Counted from the first letter of the stretch, positions 1-8,109 are shown. The stretch: 18,843 nt of DNA from Ruminococcus sp. UBA4383 (GCA_002389995.1 DGRR01000230.1:2820-21662); one strand, 5' to 3'. The notes: generated from the letters alone by a model not told the origin. Numbers and translations: made by a program.

Positions 1-2
1 TA

Positions 3-833
3 TTTTCCGCAGCCTCCTTCCCCGTCTTTTCTGCGGGAAACTATCCTGATACAAATGACGACGGGGCTGTTGATGTTTTTGACATGATAAAGGCAAGACA
101 AAATAATTTTTCAAATGAAAAACTTAATCTGCTGAATGACTATATCCTCGGAAAAGATGTCTCTTTCCCGAATGAAGAAATTCCGCAGGAGTATACAATT
201 GACGAAAGCTGTATCCTTGAACCAAAAGGTACAATACATACAGGTGACGGAACTTTCTACGGAGGCGGATATGTCGGCGGCTGTGCCATGCTCGACCCCG
301 TTTCAGCCGATTACTGGATAGTTGCCATGAACCTTGAAGATTATAACAATGCACAGCTCGCAGGTGCTTATCTCGAAGTCACTGGCGAACTCGGTACTAT
401 TAATATGCTCGTTACAGATTTGCTCCCAGAGGGCAAAAAGGGAGATTTAGACCTGTATGTGGACGCTTTCCCGCTTATCGCTCCGCCCGAAAAAGGCAGA
501 GTCCCCGTAAGCTGGAAAATTATTCCGCTCGATACAGCAGAAAATGCTCCCGTTTCATATAAGTACAAGGAGGGTTCTACTGAATTCTGGTGCGGAGTTC
601 AGGTCAGAAACCACCGATATCCTATAACTAAACTGGAATACCTTGACGAAAACGGAAATTTTCAGGAAATAAACCGCCGTCAGTACAATTACTTTGAATC
701 CGATAAAATGGGAAAAGGTCCTTTTACTTTCCGCATAACGGATATTTACGGACAGGTTGTCATTGATGAAAATATTCCGCTTTCCACAGATGATACCAAA
801 ATTATTCAGGGTCATGTCCAGTTTCCTGAATAA
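3..833 (+). CDS. Expansin-like secreted protein with dockerin-like calcium motif (5' partial)
   Basis: The frame is open to the window edge, so the ATG at 84 is probably internal and the real start lies upstream. The first in-frame residues (FSAASFPVFSAGN) look like the end of a signal peptide. They are followed by a calcium-loop motif, DTNDDGAVDVFDMIKAR, of the dockerin / EF-hand type. The rest resembles bacterial expansins (EXLX1 type). A double-psi beta-barrel domain (GTFYGGGYVGGCAMLDP through GRVPVSWKI) is followed by a C-terminal carbohydrate-binding domain (VQVRNHRYPITKLEY, YNYF, GPFTFRITDIYGQV). Such proteins loosen plant or bacterial cell-wall polysaccharide non-hydrolytically. The acidic DLDLYVDAF segment matches the region that carries the key Asp in known expansins. 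Only one calcium loop is seen where a full type I dockerin has two. The family call is confident. Attachment to a cellulosome is inference. Confidence 0.85.
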   Translation, partial: FSAASFPVFSAGNYPDTNDDGAVDVFDMIKARQNNFSNEKLNLLNDYILGKDVSFPNEEIPQEYTIDESCILEPKGTIHTGDGTFYGGGYVGGCAMLDPVSADYWIVAMNLEDYNNAQLAGAYLEVTGELGTINMLVTDLLPEGKKGDLDLYVDAFPLIAPPEKGRVPVSWKIIPLDTAENAPVSYKYKEGSTEFWCGVQVRNHRYPITKLEYLDENGNFQEINRRQYNYFESDKMGKGPFTFRITDIYGQVVIDENIPLSTDDTKIIQGHVQFPE

Positions 834-835
834 GT

Positions 836-1300
836 ATGAAAGTTAATATAATTGATTATATATGGGCTGCCCTCTCCGTTGTTACAGTCTGTGTTTCCTA
901 TCATTTCGGGAAACTCGGATACGGTGTGCTGATAGTCTATGCTTTTATGGCATTTATATTTGCATCGCATATATTTAAAGTCAGAAAACAGATGTCAAAC
1001 AGCGTTGCCGCTTACGGTACTGTCATGGGATACCGTACCGCTGACGGCGGCCGTGTCATCTATCCGATTGTAAATTATGAAACCGAAGAAGGCAGAGATA
1101 TAAGCTCGGTCTATACTATCGCCGACAAAGAAGAAAAATATGAACTCGGTGAGGAAGTCATGATATGCTACTCCCCCGATGACCCCATGTTTTTCTATTT
1201 TTCCGACAGAACTGACGAGCTTACAGGGGATTATTACAAGTATATACTCTATGGCGGTATGATTGCCGCTTTACTGTTTATCATTATTGAACTATTCTGA
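836..1300 (+). CDS. DUF3592-like membrane protein
   Basis: A 154-residue protein with two N-terminal hydrophobic segments (about residues 6-25 and 28-47), a soluble beta-rich middle and a C-terminal membrane helix (about 136-153). The middle section has the DUF3592 pattern: a GTV motif near 62, YPIVNYETEEGR near 77, then a YELGEEVMICYSPDDP stretch. The function of this family is unknown. It starts 2 bases after the expansin stop codon, and no good Shine-Dalgarno is visible, which suggests translational coupling. Membrane location is certain from the hydrophobicity; the family name is a recognition by pattern. Confidence 0.7.
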   Translation: MKVNIIDYIWAALSVVTVCVSYHFGKLGYGVLIVYAFMAFIFASHIFKVRKQMSNSVAAYGTVMGYRTADGGRVIYPIVNYETEEGRDISSVYTIADKEEKYELGEEVMICYSPDDPMFFYFSDRTDELTGDYYKYILYGGMIAALLFIIIELF

Positions 1301-1314
1301 AAGGGGTAATTTTT

Positions 1315-1725
1315 ATGAGATGTCCTTACTGCGGTGCGGAAACGCATGGAAGAATCTGCGAATACTGCGATTCTGAACTTGTAGCATTTACGGATAACAA
1401 CGTCTTTGGCAGTGCTGTCGGTGAAACCGAAACATTCGAGAATAATATCTCGTTTAACCGTTCGGCAGATAATCAGGCTTATATTGAGAATGAAACAATT
1501 GCTGTCTATGATGAAGAATATTCCGAAAAGAAAAAAACAACTGCTCTTATTCTCTGTATCTTTCTGGGCTGGCTGGGAGTGCATCACTTCTATACAGGAA
1601 AATGGCTGCTGGGAATAATTTACCTGTTTACTCACGGCTTCTGGGGACTCGGTATTGTACTCGATATTATAATGATTGCCACAGACAAGTATAAAGATAA
1701 AAATAAAAGAAAACTTTTAAAGTGA
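1315..1725 (+). CDS. Zinc-ribbon and TM2-domain membrane protein
   Basis: A 136-residue protein with two parts. The N terminus is a short zinc ribbon, CPYCG at 3-7 and CEYC at 15-18, typical of small clostridial membrane proteins. After an acidic linker there is a C-terminal TM2 domain, about residues 75-125, with the family pattern LGWLGVHHFYTGKWLLGIIYL followed by a second helix ending near IMIATDKY. TM2 proteins are small two-helix membrane proteins of mostly unknown role in bacteria. It lies between the DUF3592-like gene and purN with 13-14 base gaps and has a good AAAGGGG ribosome site, so it belongs to the same transcript. Confidence 0.8.
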   Translation: MRCPYCGAETHGRICEYCDSELVAFTDNNVFGSAVGETETFENNISFNRSADNQAYIENETIAVYDEEYSEKKKTTALILCIFLGWLGVHHFYTGKWLLGIIYLFTHGFWGLGIVLDIIMIATDKYKDKNKRKLLK

Positions 1726-1738
1726 ACGGAGGCAGTAA

Positions 1739-2365
1739 ATGAAAAATATTGTCGTTCTCGTCTCAGGCGGCGGAACTAATTTGCAGGCTCTTATTGATGC
1801 GGAAAATTCAGGTATCATCAAAAACGGTAAAATTACCTGCGTGATTTCTTCAAATCCCGATGCATACGCATTAAAGAGAGCAGAAAACAATAATATCCCC
1901 ACAAGGATTATTCCAAGAAAAGAATTTTCCGACAGCATTGAATACAGCAAGGCAATTTTAAACGCTCTCAATGAAGAAAAAGCCGATTTGATAGTCCTCG
2001 CAGGCTTTATGACTATCCTCGACAAATGCGTTACGGAAGCTTATCCGTATAAGATAATAAATGTCCACCCCGCACTTATACCGTCTTTCTGCGGTGAAGG
2101 CTTCTACGGTCTGAAAGTCCATGAGGCTGCACTCGGCTACGGTGTGAAAGTCAGCGGTGCTACTATCCATTTCGTGAACGAAAAAGCAGATGCAGGTGCA
2201 ATTATTTTGCAGGGCGTTGTTGATGTCCTCAATGATGATACTCCTGAAATCCTCCAGAAAAGAATTATGGAAAACGTGGAATGGAAACTCCTCCCGAAAG
2301 CTGTTTCCCTTTTCTGTCAGGATAAAATAGAAATTGTAAACAATAAAGCTTATGTGAGGGATTAA
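1739..2365 (+). CDS. purN: Phosphoribosylglycinamide formyltransferase PurN
   Basis: A 208-residue protein, normal length for PurN. It transfers a formyl group from 10-formyltetrahydrofolate to GAR, the third step of purine synthesis, in the cytoplasm. The N-terminal phosphate-binding loop VLVSGGGTNLQALID is at residues 6-20, and ISSNPDAYALKRAE follows. The catalytic region has NVHPALIPSF near 107-116, with the catalytic His, then the GVKVSGATIHFVNEKADAGAI segment that carries the conserved Asp. All key motifs are intact. An AACGGAGG ribosome site precedes the ATG. It lies upstream of purO, the formyltransferase gene and purD in the same direction. Confidence 0.96.
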   Translation: MKNIVVLVSGGGTNLQALIDAENSGIIKNGKITCVISSNPDAYALKRAENNNIPTRIIPRKEFSDSIEYSKAILNALNEEKADLIVLAGFMTILDKCVTEAYPYKIINVHPALIPSFCGEGFYGLKVHEAALGYGVKVSGATIHFVNEKADAGAIILQGVVDVLNDDTPEILQKRIMENVEWKLLPKAVSLFCQDKIEIVNNKAYVRD

Positions 2366-2367
2366 TT

Positions 2368-2856
2368 ATGATTAAAGACCTTAAACAAACCGAATACTTC
2401 CGTGAGGGAAAGTTTTTCAGCACTTTCTTCAATAAGGAAATGGATATTTACCTCGAAGACGGGGCTACTGCTGAATACGCTGAAAAATGTATTGAGGATT
2501 TCAATAATATGTCCCAAGAACTCAAAAACAATATCTTCAAAGCCGCTAAGGCTTACTGTCTCGACTTCATGGATATGGTCGGCGAGGAGGAAATTTTAGA
2601 GGAACTTACCGTTCCGATTTACCCCGATACAGAGCCTGAACAAATTATGAAATGTATTCAGCCAAGTGTTATGGTAATTCAGGAGCCTGAGGACAAAAAT
2701 AAAATCGGCTGGCAGCTCGAATGTAACTGCGACTGGGAAATCGAACACGGTATGGAAATTGACGTTCTTGACGGAAAACTCGTCTATCTGAGTTCATTCA
2801 GCGGATATTCCCCGTGGATGGAATTTGATGAAAAAGACTATAACTATGCAAATTAA
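2368..2856 (+). CDS. Conserved small cytoplasmic protein, DUF6985-like
   Basis: A 162-residue acidic soluble protein without signal peptide or membrane segment. I do not recognise a function. The C-terminal half (CDWEIEHGMEIDVLDGKLVYL, then FSGYSPW) resembles the DUF6985/DUF2004 group of small proteins common in gut Bacillota, but the family name is a low-confidence recognition. The N-terminal half is mostly helical with a short Tyr/Phe-rich start. It begins 2 bases after the purN stop codon, and its ribosome site (GTGAGGGA) lies inside the end of purN, so the two are translationally coupled. Whether it has a role in purine metabolism is unknown. Confidence 0.6.
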   Translation: MIKDLKQTEYFREGKFFSTFFNKEMDIYLEDGATAEYAEKCIEDFNNMSQELKNNIFKAAKAYCLDFMDMVGEEEILEELTVPIYPDTEPEQIMKCIQPSVMVIQEPEDKNKIGWQLECNCDWEIEHGMEIDVLDGKLVYLSSFSGYSPWMEFDEKDYNYAN

Positions 2857-2877
2857 ATCTGAAAAGGAGTTTTTATT

Positions 2878-3591
2878 ATGAAAAAACTTGATATCGCTCA
2901 AATCTTAAATTCAAACGCTTACCCCGGCAGAGGTATCGTAATAGGTAAGTCCGACTGCGGAAATTTCGCTGTTACCGCTTACTTCATCATGGGAAGAAGC
3001 GAAAACAGCAGAAACCGTGTTTTTGTTGAGGACGGCGACGGCATAAGAACTCAGGCTTTTGACCCCTCAAAACTCACTGACCCGCATCTCATTATTTACG
3101 CTCCCGTCCGTGTTCTCGGAAATAAATTAATCGTCACAAACGGTGACCAGACTGATACTATCTATGAACTCATGGACAAACAGCAGACCTTTGAACAGTC
3201 CCTCCGTACCCGTGAGTTCGAGGACGATGCCCCCAATTATACCCCCAGAATTTCAGGTATCCTCCACTTTGAGGACAAGGGATTCAATTATGCTATGTCT
3301 ATCCTCAAAAGTGCAAACGGCAACCCCGATTCATGTCAGAGATATACTTTCGCCTATGCTAACCCGATTGCAGGTGAGGGACGTTTCATTCATACCTATA
3401 TGGGTGACGGAAATCCTCTTCCGAGCTTTGAGGGCGAACCTGAACTCATCGGAATAAAGGGCGGTATTGATGAATTTACCGATATGCTCTGGAATAACCT
3501 CAACCCCGATAACAAGGTTTCCCTCTTTGTCCGCTATGTCAACCTCGAAAACGGCAAAACAGAAACAAGAATCGTAAACAAAAACGTATGA
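2878..3591 (+). CDS. purO: IMP cyclohydrolase, PurO type
   Basis: A 237-residue protein of the PurO-type IMP cyclohydrolase family, first known from archaea. It closes the ring of FAICAR to make IMP, the last step of purine synthesis. The family signature is near the N terminus: YPGRGIVIG at about 16-24, then AYFIMGRSENSRNRVF near 34-49. Further family motifs are YAPVRVLG and the Tyr/Phe-rich FAYANPIAGEGRFIHTYMGDG near 158-178. Its neighbour encodes a formyltransferase without the cyclohydrolase domain of PurH, so this gene supplies the missing activity. The gene has an AAAAGGAG ribosome site and overlaps the next gene by 4 bases (ATGA). Confidence 0.88.
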   Translation: MKKLDIAQILNSNAYPGRGIVIGKSDCGNFAVTAYFIMGRSENSRNRVFVEDGDGIRTQAFDPSKLTDPHLIIYAPVRVLGNKLIVTNGDQTDTIYELMDKQQTFEQSLRTREFEDDAPNYTPRISGILHFEDKGFNYAMSILKSANGNPDSCQRYTFAYANPIAGEGRFIHTYMGDGNPLPSFEGEPELIGIKGGIDEFTDMLWNNLNPDNKVSLFVRYVNLENGKTETRIVNKNV

Positions 3592-4064
3592 AAGTAAATA
3601 TTACAAACTGCCCCCACTGCGGTGCAAAACTTAATATTCAGCATTCAGGCAATATCCGCTGTGAATACTGCGACTGCGATATATTTGTTGAAAATTCTGA
3701 TGTGTCTCCTCAGAATATTCCGCAAAATCCTCCCCTTTCAACAGAAATCAACGAGACTAAGTTGAAAAAATGGAACAGAAAAAGAAAATTTTTCATCGCT
3801 GTGCATTTTTTCTGTGTCTTTATGGGCTGGTTTGTAGGTATGCATGATACCAGTGACGGAGCTATGGTACTTTTCCTGCTGGCAGGATTCTCAACATTTC
3901 TGCTTTTCCCTGTGCTTATCGCCTTTTCAAAACCTCTGAGCGAGGCTGAAAAAGTCAATTTCAAAAAGGGTAAGGAAGTATTAAGACAATATCTTGTCAT
4001 GCTCCTTGCAGGTATTATTGCTTTCATGGCAGGCGCAATACTTGGATATGCGGGAGTTGGTTGA
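3588..4064 (+). CDS. Zinc-ribbon membrane protein
   Basis: A 158-residue protein with an N-terminal zinc ribbon (CPHCG at 8-12, CEYC at 26-29) and a proline-rich linker. About three membrane helices follow (residues 66-85, 92-115 and 133-155). It is the same kind of protein as the one at 1315-1725, but without a TM2 domain. It overlaps purO by 4 bases and is followed by 58 bases before the formyltransferase gene. Its function is unknown. The second small zinc-ribbon membrane protein in the same operon is a small oddity of this locus. Confidence 0.72.
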   Translation: MKVNITNCPHCGAKLNIQHSGNIRCEYCDCDIFVENSDVSPQNIPQNPPLSTEINETKLKKWNRKRKFFIAVHFFCVFMGWFVGMHDTSDGAMVLFLLAGFSTFLLFPVLIAFSKPLSEAEKVNFKKGKEVLRQYLVMLLAGIIAFMAGAILGYAGVG

Positions 4065-4122
4065 GCAATTCCATAAACATACAATTCATCAAAATGAAAA
4101 TAAATATAAGGAGGACATTTTT

Positions 4123-5304
4123 ATGTCAAATGAAATGCAGTTAAAATACGGCTGTAACCCCAATCAGAAACCGTCAAGAGTTTATATGGCTGACGGCAGT
4201 GAACTCCCTATTGAGGTTCTCTGCGGAAAACCCGGCTATATTAACCTCCTCGACGCTTTCAACGGCTGGCAGCTCGTAAAGGAACTCAAAAAAGCTACGG
4301 GTATGTGTGCGGCAACTTCTTTCAAACACGTTTCCCCTGCGGGTGCGGCTATCGGCAGACCCCTCAGCGATGACCTCAAAAAAATTTACTGGGTCGATGA
4401 CCTCGGTGAACTCTCACCCCTCGCAAGTGCTTACGCAAGAGCAAGAGGTGCAGACAGAATGTCATCTTACGGCGATTTTATCGCACTCTCAGATAAGGTT
4501 GACGTTTGTACGGCTAAAATGATTCAGAGAGAAGTTTCTGACGGCATTATCGCTCCCGATTATGATGACGAAGCCCTCGAAATCCTTAAATCCAAAAGAA
4601 AAGGTACTTACTGTATCCTCAAAATTGACGAAAACTATTCCCCTGCTCCCATCGAAACAAAACAGGTATACGGCGTTTCATTTGAACAGGGTCGAAATGA
4701 ACTCGATATAAACAGAGAACTCCTCGCAAATGTAGTTACCGAAAATAAAAATATCCCCGATGACAAACTCGATGACCTCCTTATATCCCTTATCACTCTC
4801 AAATATACTCAGTCAAATTCCGTTTGCTATGTAAAGGACGGGCAGGCTATCGGTATCGGTGCAGGTCAGCAGTCAAGAATACACTGCACACGCCTCGCAG
4901 GTCAGAAAGCTGATAACTGGTGGCTCAGACAGTCTCCGCAGGTTATGGGGCTTGATTTCGTTGACGATATCCGCCGTGCAGACCGTGACAACGCTATTGA
5001 TGTTTATATCGGTGATGAGTATGAGGACGTTCTCCGTGAGGGCGAATGGCAGAGAATTTTCAAGACTAAACCTCCTGTTTTCACCGCTGAGGAGAAAAAG
5101 GCATGGCTCGCTAAAAATACAGGCGTATGCCTCGGCTCAGATGCTTTCTTCCCGTTCGGTGACAATATCGAAAGAGCTAAAAAATCAGGCGTTGAATATA
5201 TCGCTGAACCCGGCGGCTCTATCCGTGATGATAATGTTATCGAAACCTGCAACAAGTATAATATTGCTATGGCATTCACAGGAATCCGTCTTTTCCACCA
5301 CTGA
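4123..5304 (+). CDS. purH: Stand-alone AICAR formyltransferase (PurH C-terminal domain type)
   Basis: A 393-residue protein that formylates AICAR with 10-formyltetrahydrofolate. It matches only the transformylase part of bifunctional PurH; the N-terminal MGS-like cyclohydrolase domain is absent. Visible motifs include LKYGCNPNQKPSRVY at the N terminus, GYINLLDAFNGWQLVKEL, and SFKHVSPAGAAIG near 66-78 with the catalytic Lys-His pair. Others are SNSVCYVKDGQAIGIGAGQQSR and DAFFPFGDNIERA in the C-terminal half, then EPGGSIRDD. The ATG at 4123 is chosen over the upstream in-frame start at 3994 because it has an AAGGAGG site 7 bases away and because the extra 43 residues lie inside the previous gene. 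Together with the purO product it completes the route to IMP. Confidence 0.94.
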   Translation: MSNEMQLKYGCNPNQKPSRVYMADGSELPIEVLCGKPGYINLLDAFNGWQLVKELKKATGMCAATSFKHVSPAGAAIGRPLSDDLKKIYWVDDLGELSPLASAYARARGADRMSSYGDFIALSDKVDVCTAKMIQREVSDGIIAPDYDDEALEILKSKRKGTYCILKIDENYSPAPIETKQVYGVSFEQGRNELDINRELLANVVTENKNIPDDKLDDLLISLITLKYTQSNSVCYVKDGQAIGIGAGQQSRIHCTRLAGQKADNWWLRQSPQVMGLDFVDDIRRADRDNAIDVYIGDEYEDVLREGEWQRIFKTKPPVFTAEEKKAWLAKNTGVCLGSDAFFPFGDNIERAKKSGVEYIAEPGGSIRDDNVIETCNKYNIAMAFTGIRLFHH

Positions 5305-5335
5305 TTATATAATTAACTGAAAGGAGATGATACCT

Positions 5336-6622
5336 ATGAAGAATATTCTCGTTGTTGGCGGCGGCGGCCGTGAACACGCTATCATCATGAAACTCGCTGA
5401 AAGTCCCCATGTGGATAAACTCTACTGCACTCCCGGAAACGGTGGTATCTCCAAATATGCCGAATGTTTCAATGTAAGTGCTACTGATGTTCAGGGTGTT
5501 GTTGACCTCGCTAAAAAACTGAATCCCGATATGGTTGTAGTCGCTCCCGATGACCCTCTCGTTATGGGTATGGTTGACGCTTTGCAGGCTGAGGGATTCA
5601 TGACTTTCGGTCCAAAGGCAAATGCTGCAATTATTGAGGGAAGCAAGGTCTTTTCAAAGGAACTTATGAAAAAATATAATATCCCTACCGCTTTTTATGA
5701 GGTTTTCACCGACAGCGAAAAAGCTGTTGAATACCTTAAAAAACAAAACTCCTACCCCGCTGTTATAAAGGCAGACGGTCTTGCTCTCGGTAAGGGTGTT
5801 ATTATCGCTCAGAATGAAGATGAAGCCGTTAAAGCTGTTCATGATATGATTGATGACCTTAAATTCGGAAAGAGCAGTTCAAGAATCGTTATTGAGGAAT
5901 TTCTTACAGGTCCTGAGGTTTCTGTACTGTCTTTCACGGACGGCAAAACTATCGTGCCTATGATTTCATCTATGGACCATAAACGTGCGCTTGACGGTGA
6001 TATGGGGCTTAATACGGGCGGTATGGGTACTGTTTCACCTAACCCCTACTATACAGATGACGTTGCAAAGGAATGTATGGAGAAAATTTTCCTTCCCACT
6101 GTGAACGCTATGAATCAGGAGGGTCGTACCTTTGAAGGCTGTCTTTACTTCGGTCTTATGATAACTCCGAAAGGTCCTAAGGTTATTGAATATAACTGCC
6201 GTTTCGGTGACCCCGAAACTCAGGTAGTTCTCCCTATGCTTGATGCGGATTTGTACGAAATATTCGAGGCTGTTTATAAACATGAACTCGATAAGGTAAA
6301 TATAAAATGGCATAAGGGTTCTTGTGCCTGCGTTGTAATGGCAAGCGGAGGTTATCCCGAAAGCTATCCGAAAGGTATCGAAATGAACGGCTTTAACGAT
6401 AAGGGTCAGATTGACGGCTGTTTCGTTTACCATGCAGGTACTAAACTCTCCGATGACGGAAAATTCCTCACAAACGGAGGTCGTGTAATTGGCGTTACTG
6501 CAAAGGGAGATACCTTGCAGGAAGCTCTTGATACCGCTTATAAGGGCGTTTCAGACATAAGCTTTGAGGGCGCACATTACAGAAAAGATATCGGTCAGCG
6601 TGCGTTGAAAGCTTTTAAATAA
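5336..6622 (+). CDS. purD: Phosphoribosylamine-glycine ligase PurD
   Basis: A 428-residue ATP-grasp enzyme that joins phosphoribosylamine and glycine to make GAR, the second purine step. The N-terminal domain shows NILVVGGGGREHAI and CTPGNGGI, and AAIIEGSK leads to the ATP-grasp domain. That domain has PAVIKADGLALGKGV near 140-154, GPEVSVLSFTDG and DHKRALDGDMGLNTGGMG. The metal-binding end is VIEYNCRFGDPETQ. Length and motifs are normal. The ATG at 5336 is preferred to the one at 5327 because the AAAGGAG site at 5320-5326 lies directly against the latter and at a good distance from the former. The gap to the formyltransferase gene is 31 bases. Confidence 0.97.
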   Translation: MKNILVVGGGGREHAIIMKLAESPHVDKLYCTPGNGGISKYAECFNVSATDVQGVVDLAKKLNPDMVVVAPDDPLVMGMVDALQAEGFMTFGPKANAAIIEGSKVFSKELMKKYNIPTAFYEVFTDSEKAVEYLKKQNSYPAVIKADGLALGKGVIIAQNEDEAVKAVHDMIDDLKFGKSSSRIVIEEFLTGPEVSVLSFTDGKTIVPMISSMDHKRALDGDMGLNTGGMGTVSPNPYYTDDVAKECMEKIFLPTVNAMNQEGRTFEGCLYFGLMITPKGPKVIEYNCRFGDPETQVVLPMLDADLYEIFEAVYKHELDKVNIKWHKGSCACVVMASGGYPESYPKGIEMNGFNDKGQIDGCFVYHAGTKLSDDGKFLTNGGRVIGVTAKGDTLQEALDTAYKGVSDISFEGAHYRKDIGQRALKAFK

Positions 6623-6633
6623 GAGGCTATGCC

Positions 6634-7281
6634 ATGCATAAAAGACTTGACAAGGGTATATTCCTTGGAATTATAGGAAATATTCTTTTTGTACTTTTCG
6701 GTCTTATATGTTATATTTTTTATGTTTCTTACGAGCCTGAAAGTGTCCATTCAAAGATACTTGAAGCAATGGCTTATATATCGGAATTTTCAGGATTCAT
6801 AATTCTGATATATTCGGGCTGGCTGATGTTTTCGGCAGTGCGTATGAGAAGCTGGCTGAAATTCGGATTTTCAGCATATATCGCCCTTGAAGCGGTTATG
6901 ATGTTTCTCGAAATAAATACAACAAGATTCTCATTCTATGCACCTTATTCACTTATGCTTGCAATTATACATTCAGTGCTTTCTGCGGTGGTGTGCTTTT
7001 CGTTTATACAGCTTGACCCCGATAAATCAAAATTTGAGGTCGTTGTAATAGTCTGCACAGGTATCATGCTGGGCGGTATGTTCGGAAATATAATGGGTAT
7101 AAGAGTGTATTTCAGTATAATGAGCAATGCTGTCGGATTTTCAATACTTTTTGCCGCAATAAGATACCTCCTGAAACGTGAGGAAATCGAAATAGACTGC
7201 CACGGTGACAATGCCCGTGTAAGTGAATACAGCAGCAGCACTTTCTTCGGAGAATCAGACAATAAGACCGATGAAAAATAA
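6634..7281 (+). CDS. Polytopic membrane protein of unknown function
   Basis: A 215-residue protein with about six hydrophobic helices. These lie at residues 8-30, 46-68, 74-92, 103-126, 134-152 and 160-178. A hydrophilic, Ser/Glu-rich cytoplasmic tail of about 35 residues follows. I recognise no family motif. The ribosome site AAGAGG overlaps the purD stop codon, and 20 bases separate the gene from the Spo0A-like regulator downstream. The membrane protein and the regulator may therefore form a functional pair, but this is inference from position only. Confidence 0.65.
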   Translation: MHKRLDKGIFLGIIGNILFVLFGLICYIFYVSYEPESVHSKILEAMAYISEFSGFIILIYSGWLMFSAVRMRSWLKFGFSAYIALEAVMMFLEINTTRFSFYAPYSLMLAIIHSVLSAVVCFSFIQLDPDKSKFEVVVIVCTGIMLGGMFGNIMGIRVYFSIMSNAVGFSILFAAIRYLLKREEIEIDCHGDNARVSEYSSSTFFGESDNKTDEK

Positions 7282-7301
7282 AATGCAAAGGAAACAATTA
7301 A

Positions 7302-8009
7302 ATGGGAAAACGGATACTTGTGGGCTGTGACGGAAGTAATACAGGTTCATTTCTTTCAAAACGCCTTATAAGTCTCGGTTATGAATCAGTTTGTGCGGAT
7401 AACAGATGCGATACCTTACGAAGCAAACTCTCTGAAAGAAATTATAACTGCGTCATAATATTTGTATCATCAGACAATAAGAAAATTTATGACTTTTTGC
7501 ATGAGGTTAAAAAGAATAATAAAAAAACACTTATCATTACAGCTATTTATGGCTATGACGATTTGCTGTATGAAAAACTTGAAAACAGTTACGCTGACAA
7601 ATGTATTGTGATATCTGTTTATTTTATGGACGTTTACAGGCGTATCGCAGAAATAATATCAGAAAATGACAAAACCTGTTTCAGGAACGAAATAGCAGAT
7701 TTTCTGGTTGAAATGAAATTTCCGAGATATCTTTCAGGATTCTATTATCTTTGTACTGCAATAGAAATCTGTGTCACAAAAAATCAGTATAAAAAATTTT
7801 CAGCTATGAATATGTATGAGGAAATCGCTGAGAGAATGAACGTAAAAGCTCCTTCTGTGGAACGTTCACTCAGAAATCTTGCAACAGTCTCTGTTTACAG
7901 AAATTCTGTTGCTCAAATACTGAAATCAAACAACGGCAGAAAACTTACAAATTCAAAAATGATTTCAAAAATGTCCATTATGTTTGCGAAAAAATATCAA
8001 ATTAGATAA
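7302..8009 (+). CDS. Spo0A-like DNA-binding regulator with degenerate receiver domain
   Basis: A 235-residue protein with a receiver-like N-terminal domain (about 1-120) and a Spo0A C-terminal DNA-binding domain (about 133-233). The latter shows FPRYLSGFYYL near 140-150, a helix-turn-helix with EEIAERMNVKAPSVERSLRNL at 173-193, and GRKLTNSKMIS near 212-222. These match the Spo0A effector pattern of NTTPSRVERAIRHA followed by GKPTNSEF. The receiver lacks phosphorylation residues. The first strand has a single Asp (D10). The phospho-acceptor position near 55 reads IIFVSSDN, with no Asp at the strand end. The conserved Lys (KPF in Spo0A) is replaced (ISVYFMD near 104-110). It is therefore probably phosphorylation-independent. 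It is the last gene before the phage cassette, with 160 bases between, and could control it or the upstream genes. It is not the true Spo0A. Confidence 0.82.
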   Translation: MGKRILVGCDGSNTGSFLSKRLISLGYESVCADNRCDTLRSKLSERNYNCVIIFVSSDNKKIYDFLHEVKKNNKKTLIITAIYGYDDLLYEKLENSYADKCIVISVYFMDVYRRIAEIISENDKTCFRNEIADFLVEMKFPRYLSGFYYLCTAIEICVTKNQYKKFSAMNMYEEIAERMNVKAPSVERSLRNLATVSVYRNSVAQILKSNNGRKLTNSKMISKMSIMFAKKYQIR

Positions 8010-8074
8010 TAATAACAAAACAGCTTGGATTTAAAATCATAATTTTGTTTATTACGCTGAATCTGAAAATTATT

Positions 8075-8102
8075 TTTTCAATAATCAACGGTTTTGTATT
8101 TA
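8075..8102 (+). promoter_or_regulatory. Possible weak promoter before the phage cassette
   Basis: TTTTCA at 8075-8080 and TATTTA at 8097-8102 are separated by 16 bases and could act as -35 and -10 boxes. Transcription would then start near 8109, at the foot of the hairpin described next. The region is AT-rich and chance matches are common, so support is weak. No TGTCGAA-type Spo0A box is visible between 8010 and 8169. Confidence 0.22.
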
Positions 8103-8109
8103 AAATATG

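Noticed and set aside
4859..5320. A 153-residue + strand frame inside the formyltransferase gene.
   Set aside because: It overlaps a strongly supported enzyme in another frame and has Ser/Leu/Arg-rich composition typical of a shadow.
8014..8049. AT-only inverted repeat (AACAAAA and TTTTGTT) after the Spo0A-like gene as a terminator.
   Set aside because: The stem is 7 pairs with no strong G-C content, the loop is 22 bases, and no clear T tract follows. Chance is likely in such AT-rich DNA.
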